A stretch of 64,000 bases of DNA, taken from positions 2,232,001-2,296,000 of the forward strand of contig NZ_VMSB01000001.1 in assembly GCF_009858245.1 (NCBI RefSeq). Direction: 5' to 3'. A program made the translations under genes and the position numbers. The notes below the pieces were generated by a model. It worked only from the letters and a program-made list of their open reading frames with translations. It made no database searches and had not been told where the DNA came from. The stretch comes from Ornithinibacter aureus (GTDB lineage: Bacteria > Actinomycetota > Actinomycetes > Actinomycetales > Dermatophilaceae). Numbering within the stretch: the first letter of the stretch is position 1; each line of letters starts with the position of its first letter. Of this stretch, positions 1-8,064 are shown one piece after another.

Positions 1-2
1 TC

Positions 3-692
3 GATGCCGTGTCCGCCGAGCTGGCTGACGGCCGGCTCCCGATCATGCTCGGTGGCGACCACTGCCTCGCGATCGGCTCGATCTCGGCGGCGGCCCGACA
101 CTGCCGCGACACGGGCAGGACGCTGCGGGTGCTGTGGTTCGACGCGCACGCCGACTACAACACCTCGTCGATCACGCCCTCGGGGAACATGCACGGGATG
201 CCGGTCGCGGTGCTCACCGGCACCGGTCCCGACGCGCTCGTCGGGCTCTCCGGGGCGGTGCCTGCCGTCGACCCCGAGCACGTCAAGGAGATCGGCCTGC
301 GGGACGTGGACCTCGGCGAGAAGCACCTGCTGCACGAGCACCGGGTCGAGGTGTTCGACATGCGCTACCTCGACGAGATCGGGGTGCGGCACGCCATGGA
401 AATGGCCCTCGAGGGGGTGGACGAGGACACCCACCTGCACGTCAGCCTCGACCTGGACTTCCTCGACGACTCGATCGCCCCCGGCGTCGGGACCCCGGTG
501 CGCGGTGGGCCGACCTACCGCGAGGCACACCTGTGCATGGAGATGATCGCCGACACCGGGCGACTGGGCAGCCTGGACATCGTCGAGCTCAACCCGGCAC
601 TCGACGTGCGCAGCCAGACCTCGACCCTCGCGGTCGACCTCGTCGAGAGCCTGTTCGGCAAGAGCACGCTGCTGCGGGTCCACCGCCGCTGA
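3..692 (+). CDS. rocF: Arginase family ureohydrolase, 5' end outside window
   Basis: This hydrolyses L-arginine to ornithine and urea in the cytoplasm, using a binuclear manganese centre. The frame is open from the window edge, so the N-terminus is missing (about 229 residues visible; arginases are about 300). The metal-ligand motifs are present in order: GGDH, DAHAD, and SLDLDFLD followed by APGVGTPVRGG and YREAH, which resemble bacterial RocF more than agmatinase. The usual DP after the third motif reads DD here. The GTG at position 9 is internal to the conserved domain and is not the start. The next gene lies 68 bases downstream and is probably separate. The arginase-versus-agmatinase choice rests on motif spacing only. 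Confidence 0.85.
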   Translation, partial: DAVSAELADGRLPIMLGGDHCLAIGSISAAARHCRDTGRTLRVLWFDAHADYNTSSITPSGNMHGMPVAVLTGTGPDALVGLSGAVPAVDPEHVKEIGLRDVDLGEKHLLHEHRVEVFDMRYLDEIGVRHAMEMALEGVDEDTHLHVSLDLDFLDDSIAPGVGTPVRGGPTYREAHLCMEMIADTGRLGSLDIVELNPALDVRSQTSTLAVDLVESLFGKSTLLRVHRR

Positions 693-760
693 CCCCACGG
701 CAGGCGGGCTGGGCGGAGCGAGGCAGGCGGGGCGGCGAATCACGTGGGACAGTAGGCCGC

Positions 761-1771
761 ATGTCCATGCGCCGCCTCGACCGTGCCGTCGCGGACTACG
801 TGGCCTCGCGCGAGCAGCTCATCTCCGCCACCGAGGAGTTCGTCGAGCTCGTCAGGGGCATCATCGACGACGCGGGCATCAACTACCTCACCGTCACCGG
901 CCGCACGAAGTCGGTGCCGTCGTTCACGGCCAAGGCGCGTGGCATCCTCGCTGCGGATCCCGGGGCCGACCCGCTCGTCGCGGTCACCGACCAGGTGGGC
1001 GTTCGGGTCATCACCTACGTGCAGCGCGACATCGACGCCGTGGCCGAGCTGCTCGCCGAGCAGTTCACCGTGCTCGACGACCGCGACCTCGGCGAGGAGA
1101 CCGCCGCCGCCGGTCGCTTCGGCTACGCGAGCCGACATCTGCTCGTCTCACGTGCCGCAGGGGATGCCGTGGGGCCGGCGGCGGGCGACCCGACGGCATA
1201 CGAGCCGTTGACCTGCGCGTCGATCCAGCTGCGGACGGTGCTCCAGCACGCGTGGGCGGAGTTCGAGCACGACATCCGCTACAAGGGGACGGTGCCGCCC
1301 GAGCAGGTGCCCGACCTCGATCGTCGCTTCACCCTGGCGGCAGGGCTGATCGAACTCGCCGACCGCGAGTTCGGCGCCATCCGCGACCGACTTCAGGCCG
1401 GGCTGGGCGACAGCAGCGTCGGGGCGATCGACGCGCTGGACCCGCGCATCAGCGCCCAGGAGCTCGCAACCTTCCTCGCGGGGCGCTACTCCAGCGCCGG
1501 CTGGTCCCGCACCGACCACTACGAGTGGATCTCGGGGCTGCTCCTCGAGCTCGGCATCGCCTCCCTCGACGAGCTGAGTGCCACCCTGCGTGACGTCGAC
1601 AGCGCCGCCGTCACCGCGGCGATGGGCTACAGGTACCCGCCCGGGGCGGTGCGCCGACTCGACGACGACCTGCTCTCCCGGTTCGGCGACACCTACGTCG
1701 CCCTCCACGGCAACGCCCACCGGCGCGAGGCCCTCGAGGCCCGCCGCGCCAACCTCACGACCTCGCCGTGA
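761..1771 (+). CDS. RelA/SpoT-domain protein, probable (p)ppGpp synthetase
   Basis: A 336-residue protein with a RelA/SpoT nucleotidyltransferase domain in its first 190 residues. Visible motifs are TGRTKSVPS, DQVGVRVITYV, FGYASRHLLV, and SIQLRTVLQHAWAEFEHD with YKG, matching the alarmone synthetase fold that makes (p)ppGpp from ATP and GTP or GDP. No HD hydrolase, TGS or ACT domain is seen, so it resembles a stand-alone synthetase with a helical C-terminal extension. The ATG at 761 begins the conserved N-terminal helix; the open frame extends further upstream but overlaps the arginase gene. Its stop codon lies inside the long hairpin at 1762-1817. Synthetase activity is inferred from the family. 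Confidence 0.8.
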   Translation: MSMRRLDRAVADYVASREQLISATEEFVELVRGIIDDAGINYLTVTGRTKSVPSFTAKARGILAADPGADPLVAVTDQVGVRVITYVQRDIDAVAELLAEQFTVLDDRDLGEETAAAGRFGYASRHLLVSRAAGDAVGPAAGDPTAYEPLTCASIQLRTVLQHAWAEFEHDIRYKGTVPPEQVPDLDRRFTLAAGLIELADREFGAIRDRLQAGLGDSSVGAIDALDPRISAQELATFLAGRYSSAGWSRTDHYEWISGLLLELGIASLDELSATLRDVDSAAVTAAMGYRYPPGAVRRLDDDLLSRFGDTYVALHGNAHRREALEARRANLTTSP

Positions 1772-1817
1772 GTGCGGAAGTGGCTGCCCTGGCAACCACT
1801 TCCGCACTCACGGCGAG
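1762..1817. terminator. 27-bp-stem hairpin between convergent genes
   Basis: The arms 1762-1788 and 1791-1817 are complementary over 27 bases with one mismatch and a 2-base loop. The hairpin contains the stop codon of the upstream synthetase gene and lies 9 bases beyond the end of the convergent permease gene, so it can terminate both. It has no U-tract. Its AGTGCGGAAGTGG core looks like a recurrent terminator-type repeat. Confidence 0.75.
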
Positions 1818-1826
1818 CCCTGCTGG

Positions 1827-2666
1827 CTACTTCACCTCGGCTCGACGGACGATGACGAGGCCGACCACCAGCGGGATGAGGAACCAGATCGTCCCGGACA
1901 CCGCCAGCTGCTGCCACTGCTCGCTGCTGAGGCCACCCTCGAACAACGCCATCTGCGCGAGGTTGTAGTCCACCCATGGCTGCAGGTCGGCGAACCAGTC
2001 CTGGCTCATCGCGAGCAGACCGAGGAGCGGGGGCAGCACCAGCGTGTAGACGAAGTACGCGACGATCGCGCCGGCTGAGTTGCGGATGAGCACACCGAGG
2101 GTGAACCCGAACATCATGCCGAGCACGCTGCCCAGGGTGAAGGACAGGAAGCCGTCGACCGAGACGTTCCAGACCGGGTCCAGCCCGGTGATGGCACTGC
2201 CGACGAGAGTGCCCAGGGTGCCGACCACGAGCGCGATGAGCATCGCGACGAGGCCGACGACGAGGGCCGCGATGAACTTGGCGCCGAGAACCTTGCCGCG
2301 GTGCGGCACGAGCGTGAAGGTCGTGAGGCCGCTGCGCTGGCTCCACTCGCTCGTGACCGCGAGGATGCCGATGATCGGCAGGATCACCGTCATCGGCGCC
2401 CCGATGGCAGCCGCGAAGTTGTCGAAGGTCAGCTGGTCGTCCGGGGCGAAGATGATGAGGGCCGCCGTGGCGAGGACGCTCATGATGACGATGCTCGCGA
2501 GCAGCCAGAAGCCCGAGCGCGTGTCGAACATCTTGCGCAGTTCCACGCCGATGAGGCGGGTCAGGGGAATCGGTGCGGATGCCGTCTGCGCGCGGGGGGT
2601 GCGCACGGCACCACCGGGGGCCACGGCATCCGGCGTCACGCCCTGGTCGATCGTCGTGGTGCTCAT
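1827..2666 (-). CDS. ABC-2 type exporter permease
   Basis: A 279-residue integral membrane protein with about six hydrophobic segments, for example around LLASIVIMSVLATAALIIF, VVGLVAMLIALVVGTLG and YFVYTLVLPPLLGLLA, after a 35-residue hydrophilic N-terminus. This is the layout of ABC-2 permeases of drug, lantibiotic or membrane-remodelling exporters. Its start overlaps the stop of the ATPase gene upstream by 4 bases (2663-2666), so the two are translationally coupled and surely form one transporter. The substrate cannot be read from the sequence. Confidence 0.85.
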   Translation of the reverse strand: MSTTTIDQGVTPDAVAPGGAVRTPRAQTASAPIPLTRLIGVELRKMFDTRSGFWLLASIVIMSVLATAALIIFAPDDQLTFDNFAAAIGAPMTVILPIIGILAVTSEWSQRSGLTTFTLVPHRGKVLGAKFIAALVVGLVAMLIALVVGTLGTLVGSAITGLDPVWNVSVDGFLSFTLGSVLGMMFGFTLGVLIRNSAGAIVAYFVYTLVLPPLLGLLAMSQDWFADLQPWVDYNLAQMALFEGGLSSEQWQQLAVSGTIWFLIPLVVGLVIVRRAEVK

Positions 2667-3562
2667 GCTGCTGCTCCTTCGCGCTGGGTGTCTGCGGTGA
2701 GCTCGAGGAACATGTCCTCGAGGCCGGCACCGTCGGCACCACGCAGTTCGGTGAGGGCGACGCCGGCGGCCAGGGCTGCCTGACCGACCTGTTCCGTCGT
2801 GGCGTCGGTGTGGATGCTGCCGTCCGTGTGGACGGACACGGTGTGACCGCCCCGCTCGACCGCGGAGGCGAGGGCGACGGCATCCGAGCTTCGTGCCACC
2901 GTGCCGGCCGAGGCCAACAGTTCGGCCTTGGTGCCCTGGGCGACGATGCGACCGTTGCCGATGACGACGAGATCGTCGGCGATGACCTCGATCTCGTGCA
3001 GCAGGTGCGAGGACAGCAGCACGGTTCCGCCCTGGTCGGCGTAGGCGCGCAGCAGGTCACGCATCCACCGGATGCCGGCAGGATCCAGGCCGTTGGCCGG
3101 CTCGTCGAGGATGAGCACGTGCGGGTCGCCGAGGAGCGCGGTCGCGAGTCCGAGGCGCTGGCGCATGCCGAGGGAGTAGTTGCGCACCCGGCGGTCGGCC
3201 TCGGTGTCGGTGAGGCTGACGAGGTCGAGCAACTCGCGCACCCGGCCCTTGGGCAGCCCCATGGTGCGCTGGGCGATGGTGAGGATCTCGCGGCCGGTGC
3301 GCCCGGCGTGCTGGGCGGACGCGTCGAGGAGGACCCCCACCTCGGCGCCCGGGTTCGGCAGGTCGACGAAGCGGCGGCCGTCGATCAGGGCCGTGCCGGT
3401 CGAGGCCGGGGTGAGGCCGACCATGATGCGCATGGTCGTCGACTTGCCGGCGCCGTTGGGGCCGAGGAAGCCGGTGACGCGGCCGGTCTGCGCGGTGAAC
3501 GAGACGTCGTTGACGGCGGTGAAACCGGCGTACGTCTTGGTGAGTGAGCTGACGGTGATCAT
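2663..3562 (-). CDS. ABC exporter ATP-binding protein
   Basis: A 299-residue nucleotide-binding subunit. Walker A GPNGAGKST (near residue 37), the signature YSLGMRQRLGLA (near 134) and Walker B VLILDEPANGLDP (near 155) are complete, so it should hydrolyse ATP and power the permease next to it. The roughly 80-residue C-terminal extension is typical of DrrA/BcrA-type exporters. It is the first gene of a two-gene minus-strand operon. No regulator gene is adjacent. Confidence 0.92.
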   Translation of the reverse strand: MITVSSLTKTYAGFTAVNDVSFTAQTGRVTGFLGPNGAGKSTTMRIMVGLTPASTGTALIDGRRFVDLPNPGAEVGVLLDASAQHAGRTGREILTIAQRTMGLPKGRVRELLDLVSLTDTEADRRVRNYSLGMRQRLGLATALLGDPHVLILDEPANGLDPAGIRWMRDLLRAYADQGGTVLLSSHLLHEIEVIADDLVVIGNGRIVAQGTKAELLASAGTVARSSDAVALASAVERGGHTVSVHTDGSIHTDATTEQVGQAALAAGVALTELRGADGAGLEDMFLELTADTQREGAAA

Positions 3563-3647
3563 GGGGACGAGCCTGCCGGTTCGACGGCGCCGAGGTCATG
3601 GGGGACAGTCCTGAGAGTGACCCTGACTGAACCCTGAGATTCCTCAG

Positions 3648-4112
3648 GTGGGCTCAGGCATCGTCCACGGTTGCACGGTCGGTCCGGCAGCGCCCGAGGT
3701 GGTGAGCCCCGTCGCCCACACCGCTTGCCGGATCCCTGACGAGGTCGCGCACGCCCTGGCCCAGCAGGCCGTCGACGAGCAGTGGGCCGCCCGCCTGGCC
3801 GAGCAGGCCGGCTGGACCGAGCCCGGCGACTACACCCGCGTGCAGGCGGCGTTCGACCTCCTGGCCGCGGACGGCATCCTCGCGAGGATGAACTTCACGT
3901 GCTGCCCGAACTGTGGGCACACCGAGATCGCGGACGAGCGCAGCGACGAGGAGGCAGGCACCGCGGTGGCCCGGGCCTCGAGCCTGGCCGTCGGCCGCCT
4001 CGTCGTGCGGGCCCTGCGCGACCAAGGGCTGAGCGTGGACTGGCCGGAGAAGACGTCTGCGCGGATCGCCGTGACGGGCCTGCACTGGCGCAAACCCCTC
4101 CCCCCGGACTGA
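3648..4112 (+). CDS. DUF6891-like small protein, possibly internally shortened
   Basis: A 154-residue soluble protein. The segment MNFTCCPNCGHTEI, the C-terminal SVDWPEKTSARIAVTGLHW and the preceding helix with VVRAL resemble actinobacterial DUF6891 proteins as I remember them. Those normally carry an aromatic-rich FFHQQDTE-type stretch between the cysteine motif and the last helix. Here the cysteine motif is followed directly by ERSDEEAG, so this copy may have lost an internal piece. The GTG at 3648 is the most upstream usable start; an internal start is possible. Function unknown; the family name is a recollection, not a search result. Confidence 0.5.
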   Translation: MGSGIVHGCTVGPAAPEVVSPVAHTACRIPDEVAHALAQQAVDEQWAARLAEQAGWTEPGDYTRVQAAFDLLAADGILARMNFTCCPNCGHTEIADERSDEEAGTAVARASSLAVGRLVVRALRDQGLSVDWPEKTSARIAVTGLHWRKPLPPD

Positions 4113-4119
4113 GCACTCG

Positions 4120-4176
4120 CGCCCGCGATGAGCACCTGTCTCCTGCAGGATTCGACCACGTGGTCGCATCCGGTAC
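4120..4176. repeat. Copy A of a roughly 55-bp dispersed repeat
   Basis: This stretch (GCGATGAGCACCTG ... GGATTCGACCACGTGGTCGCATCC) recurs with a few changes at 4899-4955, and its second half again at 4974-5010. It lies between the DUF6891-like gene and the YCII gene and has no coding sense. See the entry for 4899-5020. Confidence 0.7.
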
Positions 4177-4201
4177 GGCACCCCTCCGGTGCGGTGCCCC
4201 C

Positions 4202-4552
4202 TCAGGACTCCGGGTCGAAGCCGAACACCCGCAGCTCCTGCGGGGTGCGGCACCCCTGCGCGACCCGAGCGGCCCAGCGCTCGGCCTCCTCGCGGAAGGG
4301 CACCTCGATCACGAGGAAGCCACCGTCGAGGTGCGACGTCTCGTGGGTGATCGTGCCGTCAGCATGGACGAGCACCGGCGGGACGCTCTCGTCGATGCCA
4401 CCACCGAAGACGTACACCCCGGCGTCCTTGGCCTCACGCATCGCCGCGTGGGAGGACTCGACAACCGCCTCGAAGTCCTCGGGGGCGAGGACCATCGTCG
4501 CGCTGGGGAAGGAGATCAGGTACTTGGCCATCGGCCCATCGTGCCCGCTCAT
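4202..4552 (-). CDS. YCII-related domain protein
   Basis: A 116-residue protein of the YCII / dimeric alpha-beta barrel type. MAKYLISF is the first strand, FGGGIDES and DGGFLVIEVP are conserved-looking strands, and EEAERWAARVA is the helix before the last strand. Members are small soluble proteins, some with ligand-binding or dehydrohalogenase-like roles, and many sit beside sigma factors; none is nearby here. The true start may be the ATG seven codons in (4531), directly before KYLISF. It stands alone between repeats. Confidence 0.7.
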   Translation of the reverse strand: MSGHDGPMAKYLISFPSATMVLAPEDFEAVVESSHAAMREAKDAGVYVFGGGIDESVPPVLVHADGTITHETSHLDGGFLVIEVPFREEAERWAARVAQGCRTPQELRVFGFDPES

Positions 4553-5037
4553 CGCCAGCCTGACCAGCGTGGACCTGACCTTCAGGGTAGGTGCAGCAGG
4601 CGACGCGGTGGGCAGACCCCCTGGCGGGTCGTCATGCCGCCCCGTATCGGATGCCGTTTGGTCACCGTCACCCGCTGGCAGGCGGTCAGCGACAGCGCCT
4701 TGAGAGTCGTATGGCTGAATCGAGGAAGACCCAGACGTCGAGCGAGCAGAGCACGAGCGGATGCCTCACTCGATGGCGGGGCCTAACTCCCGTCGCAGAT
4801 CCTTACTCCGGATGTGCGCTCTTGCAGCAGCGCCCAACGGGAGTAGGAGCACACATCGGGAGTTCGGCCCAGCCATCGAAGGGTCCCGGGCCGGCTTCCG
4901 CCCGCGATGAGCACCTGGCCCCTCCAGGATTCGAACGAGTGGTCACATCCAGCACACCGGCCACGGCTGCCTGTGCGGGATTCGACCGAGTGGTCACATC
5001 CGGCACACCGGCCACGGCTGTCGCTAGCCTGACCAGG
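4553..5037. other. Non-coding gap flanked by a 33-bp direct duplication
   Basis: No convincing gene lies here. The bases 4556-4588 nearly duplicate 5023-5055, which is the start of the DUF1905 gene (CTGACCAG.GTGGACCTGACC), so the interval looks like an insertion or a misaligned duplication that copied the gene's first codons. An imperfect inverted repeat pairs 4806-4822 with 4846-4862 and could form a terminator-like hairpin. The right part holds two further copies of the 55-bp repeat. Confidence 0.55.
4899..5020. repeat. Two tandem copies (B and C) of the roughly 50-bp repeat
   Basis: The units share GGATTCGA.CGAGTGGTCACATCC followed by GCACACCGGCCACGGCTG, with matching positions 51 bases apart (GGATTCGA at 4927 and 4978). 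Copy B also carries the upstream GCGATGAGCACCTG part found in copy A at 4120. There are too few copies and too little spacer structure for a CRISPR array. They lie directly upstream of the DUF1905 gene. Confidence 0.7.
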
Positions 5038-5364
5038 GTGGACCTGACCTTCAGCGCCGAGCTGTTCGAGTGGCGAGGCCCGGCGCCCCACCACTGGCTC
5101 CGGCTTCCGCTGGCGGCCTGCGAGGAGATCGCCGCGGAGGCCGCCGAGACGACGTACGGCTGGGGCGCGATCCCCGTGCAGGTACAGGTGGGCGACACCC
5201 AGTGGGAGACCTCGCTGCTCCCCCGCGAGGGCGGCTACGTGCTCCCCGTGAAGCAGGCCGTGCGCACCCGGGAGCAGATCGACCTCGGGGACACCGTCAC
5301 GGTGTCGCTGAGCGTGGCGCCTCGGCACGGGCGGGCCGCGAACGGCACCGGCCGAACAGGCTGA
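5038..5364 (+). CDS. DUF1905 domain protein
   Basis: A 108-residue single-domain protein. FSAELFEW, HHWLRLPL, YGWGAIPVQVQVG, TQWETSLLP, YVLPVKQAVRTREQI and LGDTVTVSLSV match the DUF1905 beta-barrel pattern in order. The domain often accompanies YdeI/OmpD-associated proteins; its biochemical role is not established. The GTG at 5038 starts the first strand. The frame stays open upstream through the repeats, but that part has no domain sense. The promoter region would lie inside the tandem repeats. Confidence 0.75.
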   Translation: MDLTFSAELFEWRGPAPHHWLRLPLAACEEIAAEAAETTYGWGAIPVQVQVGDTQWETSLLPREGGYVLPVKQAVRTREQIDLGDTVTVSLSVAPRHGRAANGTGRTG

Positions 5365-5414
5365 CCCGAGCCCCGGTCATTAGGGTCGGGCCTGCCCGCT
5401 GCGGCAGGTGACGG

Positions 5415-5637
5415 CTACTCGGGAAGGGTGACCGCGGCATCCTCACTGCGTCGGAGACGCCGCGGCGCAGGGTCTCGCCGAGGAAGAAGCCCGGCATGGT
5501 CATCCGCTGCCAGATCATGATGCCGACGCCGGCGAGCAGCACCACCATGCCGAGCACGACGACCAGGCCGACACCGCCGACGGAGGAGCCCGAACCGGCC
5601 CCGGTGGTCCGCGGTGTGCCCGCAAGCAGACTGGGCG
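5415..5637 (-). pseudogene. Remnant of an amino-acid permease C-terminus
   Basis: Directly after the mmuM stop, the minus strand encodes one transmembrane helix (VGLVVVLGMVVLLAGVGIM) followed by PGFFLGETL, then, after a one-base frame change, a tail ending VTLPE and a stop. This is the usual end of an APC-type amino-acid permease in actinobacteria, and such permeases often accompany homocysteine methyltransferases. The other eleven or so helices are missing and there is no start, so this is the stump of a deleted S-methylmethionine-type permease. The family assignment rests on one helix and tail and is tentative. Confidence 0.5.
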
Positions 5638-6561
5638 TCACTGAGGTGGCGTTGAGCCTGGGGCGCTGGCTGGAGCGAGACGCTTCGCCAGCCGGGTGAT
5701 CTGGTCGGTTCCGACGCGGCAGCACCCACCGACGAGGCGGGCGCCGGCGGCGACCCAGTCGGCGGCGAGGTCGGTGTCGAACGCGGCGTCCCCGCTCCAT
5801 GTGTGGGTCGCACTGTCCCAGGTCTCACCGAGGTTCGGGTAGGCCACGGACGGGCGCGCGGTGGCCTGGGTCGCGAGGCGAACGGCATCCATCACGTCGT
5901 TCGGTGCGGAGCAGTTGATGCCGGCGGCGATGATGCTCGTGCTGTCGGCCAGGACCGCGTAGGCCTCGCTGAGCGGCTGGCCCGCGCGGGTGGCGGTGCC
6001 GGCGACGGAGTAGGAGAACCAGGTCGGCAGGCCGAGGTCGTCGAGGAGGGGGACGAGCACCTCCGCCTCGTCGGCGTCAGGGATGGTCTCGACGGCGAGG
6101 AGGTCCGGGGCTGCTGCGGCGAGGAGTTCGAGTCGTGGCGCGTGGAAGTCACGCAGGGTGGCCGCGCTGACGCCGTAGCGGCCGCGGTACTCGGAGCCGT
6201 CGGCGAGCGCGGCGCCGTACGGGCCGACGGAGGCGGCGACGAGGGGCGGCCTGACACGGGTGGTTTCGGCGGCGATCTCGTCGCGCACCTGCGTGGCCAG
6301 GGTGACGCTCGAGGTGAGGGCCCGCTCGGCCTCGCGCTCGGTGAGCCCGGCCGCCATCAGGGTCGGGACGCTGGCCTGGTAGCTCGCCGTCGTGACGACG
6401 TCGGCACCGGCGAGGTAGTAGTCGCGGTGGACGGCGGCGATCTGGTCTGGGTCATCGAGCAGCAGACGAGCCGTCCAGAGGTCGGAGGACAGGTCGACGC
6501 CTCGGGCCTCGAGGGCGTTGGACAGGCCACCGTCAAGGATCACCGGCTCAGTGAGGTTCAT
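5638..6561 (-). CDS. mmuM: Homocysteine S-methyltransferase
   Basis: A 307-residue cytoplasmic enzyme that moves a methyl group from S-methylmethionine (or SAM) to homocysteine, giving methionine. ILDGGLSNALEARG is the N-terminal barrel strand. The three zinc-binding cysteines are present in GINCSAP and GGCCRVG near the C-terminus. ADVVTTASYQAS and YPNLGETWD also fit the family. The ATG at 6561 begins the barrel; the longer open frame upstream has no domain sense. The permease normally paired with it survives only as a fragment downstream, so the pathway may have lost its importer. Confidence 0.9.
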   Translation of the reverse strand: MNLTEPVILDGGLSNALEARGVDLSSDLWTARLLLDDPDQIAAVHRDYYLAGADVVTTASYQASVPTLMAAGLTEREAERALTSSVTLATQVRDEIAAETTRVRPPLVAASVGPYGAALADGSEYRGRYGVSAATLRDFHAPRLELLAAAAPDLLAVETIPDADEAEVLVPLLDDLGLPTWFSYSVAGTATRAGQPLSEAYAVLADSTSIIAAGINCSAPNDVMDAVRLATQATARPSVAYPNLGETWDSATHTWSGDAAFDTDLAADWVAAGARLVGGCCRVGTDQITRLAKRLAPASAPGSTPPQ

Positions 6562-6897
6562 GGCGCCGATCCTCCCACCGGGCTCCTGCGGCCGCTCTTG
6601 TCGGAGCGGTTCAGCCGTGCTCACGACCCGGCAGCGGCGCACCCTGGAGGAACCGCTCGTACGCGATGCGGGCGTCCTCGTCGCTGGTCGGCTTGATGCT
6701 GAGGGCATGCGCCAAAGGATTGCGTGGATGCACGACGACCGCACATCGACCACGCTCGCGAGACCGTCGGCCTCCACAGAGACACCGCCGCGCTCGCTGA
6801 GTTCGGATGCCGTTGCCCCCCAGACCGCTGTCGCCGCGCTTTGCTTGGAGGGATCCCCTGGCCAGGAGCGGGTTGAAGGGGTGATGGGAGGTTTCGG

Positions 6898-8064
6898 TCA
6901 CAGCCGCTCGAGCACCCAGGCCCAGTCGATCCGCTCCTGCTCGAGACGCACGGAGGGGCCGTGGACATCCTCGACGAGGTCTTCGTACAACGCCCGCTCA
7001 CCCCCAGTGAGGTGCACCAGGTCGGCGCGGGTCTGCTTGGGCTCCGGCACCCAGCGTGTGCGGTGGTGCAGCAGGGTGTCGAGGTCCATCAACACCGACG
7101 TCACCTGCGGCACCTGCGAGCGCACGAGGTCGAGGATCGCGAAACCGTGGGTGTCCAGGTCACCCCAGTAGCGCACGCGGAGCGCAACGCCGAGCCACGG
7201 CATCCGACCGAGGCGGCCGGCATCAAAGCCCTGCCCCCAGACGACCACACCTCCCTCAGGAACGGGCACCGCGAGGTAGGTCGTGAGGTTCTCGACGATG
7301 AGCACCTGAGAGGGCGCCACGGCAAGCGCTCCTGCCTCCGCCACCCGGAGTCCCACCTCACTAACTCCAGGAGGCAGCACGCCCAGACCGGCATCAACTC
7401 GTAGCCGCAGCAACTGAGGAGCTTCGGCGAAGCCGTACCTCCGGGCGAAACGCCGCGCCGCCGAATGGCGTGGGTCAAACGCCACCGTCGCGTCCAGCCA
7501 CTCGCCCAGCACGCGCGCGTGCCCCTCGATGAACTTCGTGTCCACGCCGGGTGCGGTCACCTCACGCAGGTGGCGACCCTGCCCTGCAGACTCGACGAGC
7601 CAGGCATGCGCCGCGAGCAGGTGTTCCCAGTCGGTCGACACTGCCAACGCCCGCAAGGGAGACCGGGCCACCCAGTCGACCAGCGCGGGGTGGGCTTCCC
7701 GGGTGCGCGCCAGCAGTGCGTCGAACGCGCGCACCTGCTCCGTCACGCCGAGCAGCCGCCACCACTGGTCGTATGCCGTGACCTTCACCCGGTCGGGCAG
7801 GCTCGCGGACCCGATGACCCGACCCCCGATGGACCGTTCGGTCAGGTCGTAGCAAGTGCCGCCGCGACTGCCGGCCACGAGCGCGTCGCGCCACGACCGC
7901 ACCTGCGACAGCTGCGCCGACACCTCTCGCGGGGTCGGCCCGCGCACCGGTAGGTCAAGCACGGGAGCCGGTGCCCCGGTCGCGTGTGCACTGAGCAACT
8001 CACCGGCATCCCAGCGCTTTTGGGCACGAGCGCGAACATCCGCCGACGTCGTCCACGCGCTCAC
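6898..8064 (-). CDS. jetD: Wadjet subunit JetD, TOPRIM-type nuclease
   Basis: A 388-residue protein with an N-terminal DUF3322-like half and a C-terminal DUF2220 TOPRIM-like half. The acidic residues expected of the nuclease are visible: IVENLTTYL (E) and YWGDLDTHGFAILD (D.D). In Wadjet, JetD cuts DNA that the SMC-like JetABC complex has extruded, which eliminates small circular plasmids. The GTG start at 8064 overlaps the jetC stop by four bases, so it is the last gene of a coupled four-gene operon. The gene appears intact. The role comes from the known system, and the motifs support it. Confidence 0.9.
   Translation of the reverse strand: MSAWTTSADVRARAQKRWDAGELLSAHATGAPAPVLDLPVRGPTPREVSAQLSQVRSWRDALVAGSRGGTCYDLTERSIGGRVIGSASLPDRVKVTAYDQWWRLLGVTEQVRAFDALLARTREAHPALVDWVARSPLRALAVSTDWEHLLAAHAWLVESAGQGRHLREVTAPGVDTKFIEGHARVLGEWLDATVAFDPRHSAARRFARRYGFAEAPQLLRLRVDAGLGVLPPGVSEVGLRVAEAGALAVAPSQVLIVENLTTYLAVPVPEGGVVVWGQGFDAGRLGRMPWLGVALRVRYWGDLDTHGFAILDLVRSQVPQVTSVLMDLDTLLHHRTRWVPEPKQTRADLVHLTGGERALYEDLVEDVHGPSVRLEQERIDWAWVLERL

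Noticed and set aside
4899-5020. Tandem repeats as a CRISPR array
   Set aside because: Only two to three imperfect units, no spacer variety and no cas genes.
6562-6897. SAM or cobalamin riboswitch upstream of mmuM
   Set aside because: Only about 330 bases lie between mmuM and jetD, and I found no conserved riboswitch core; a short minus-strand ORF there (about 6614-6897) has no recognisable domain.
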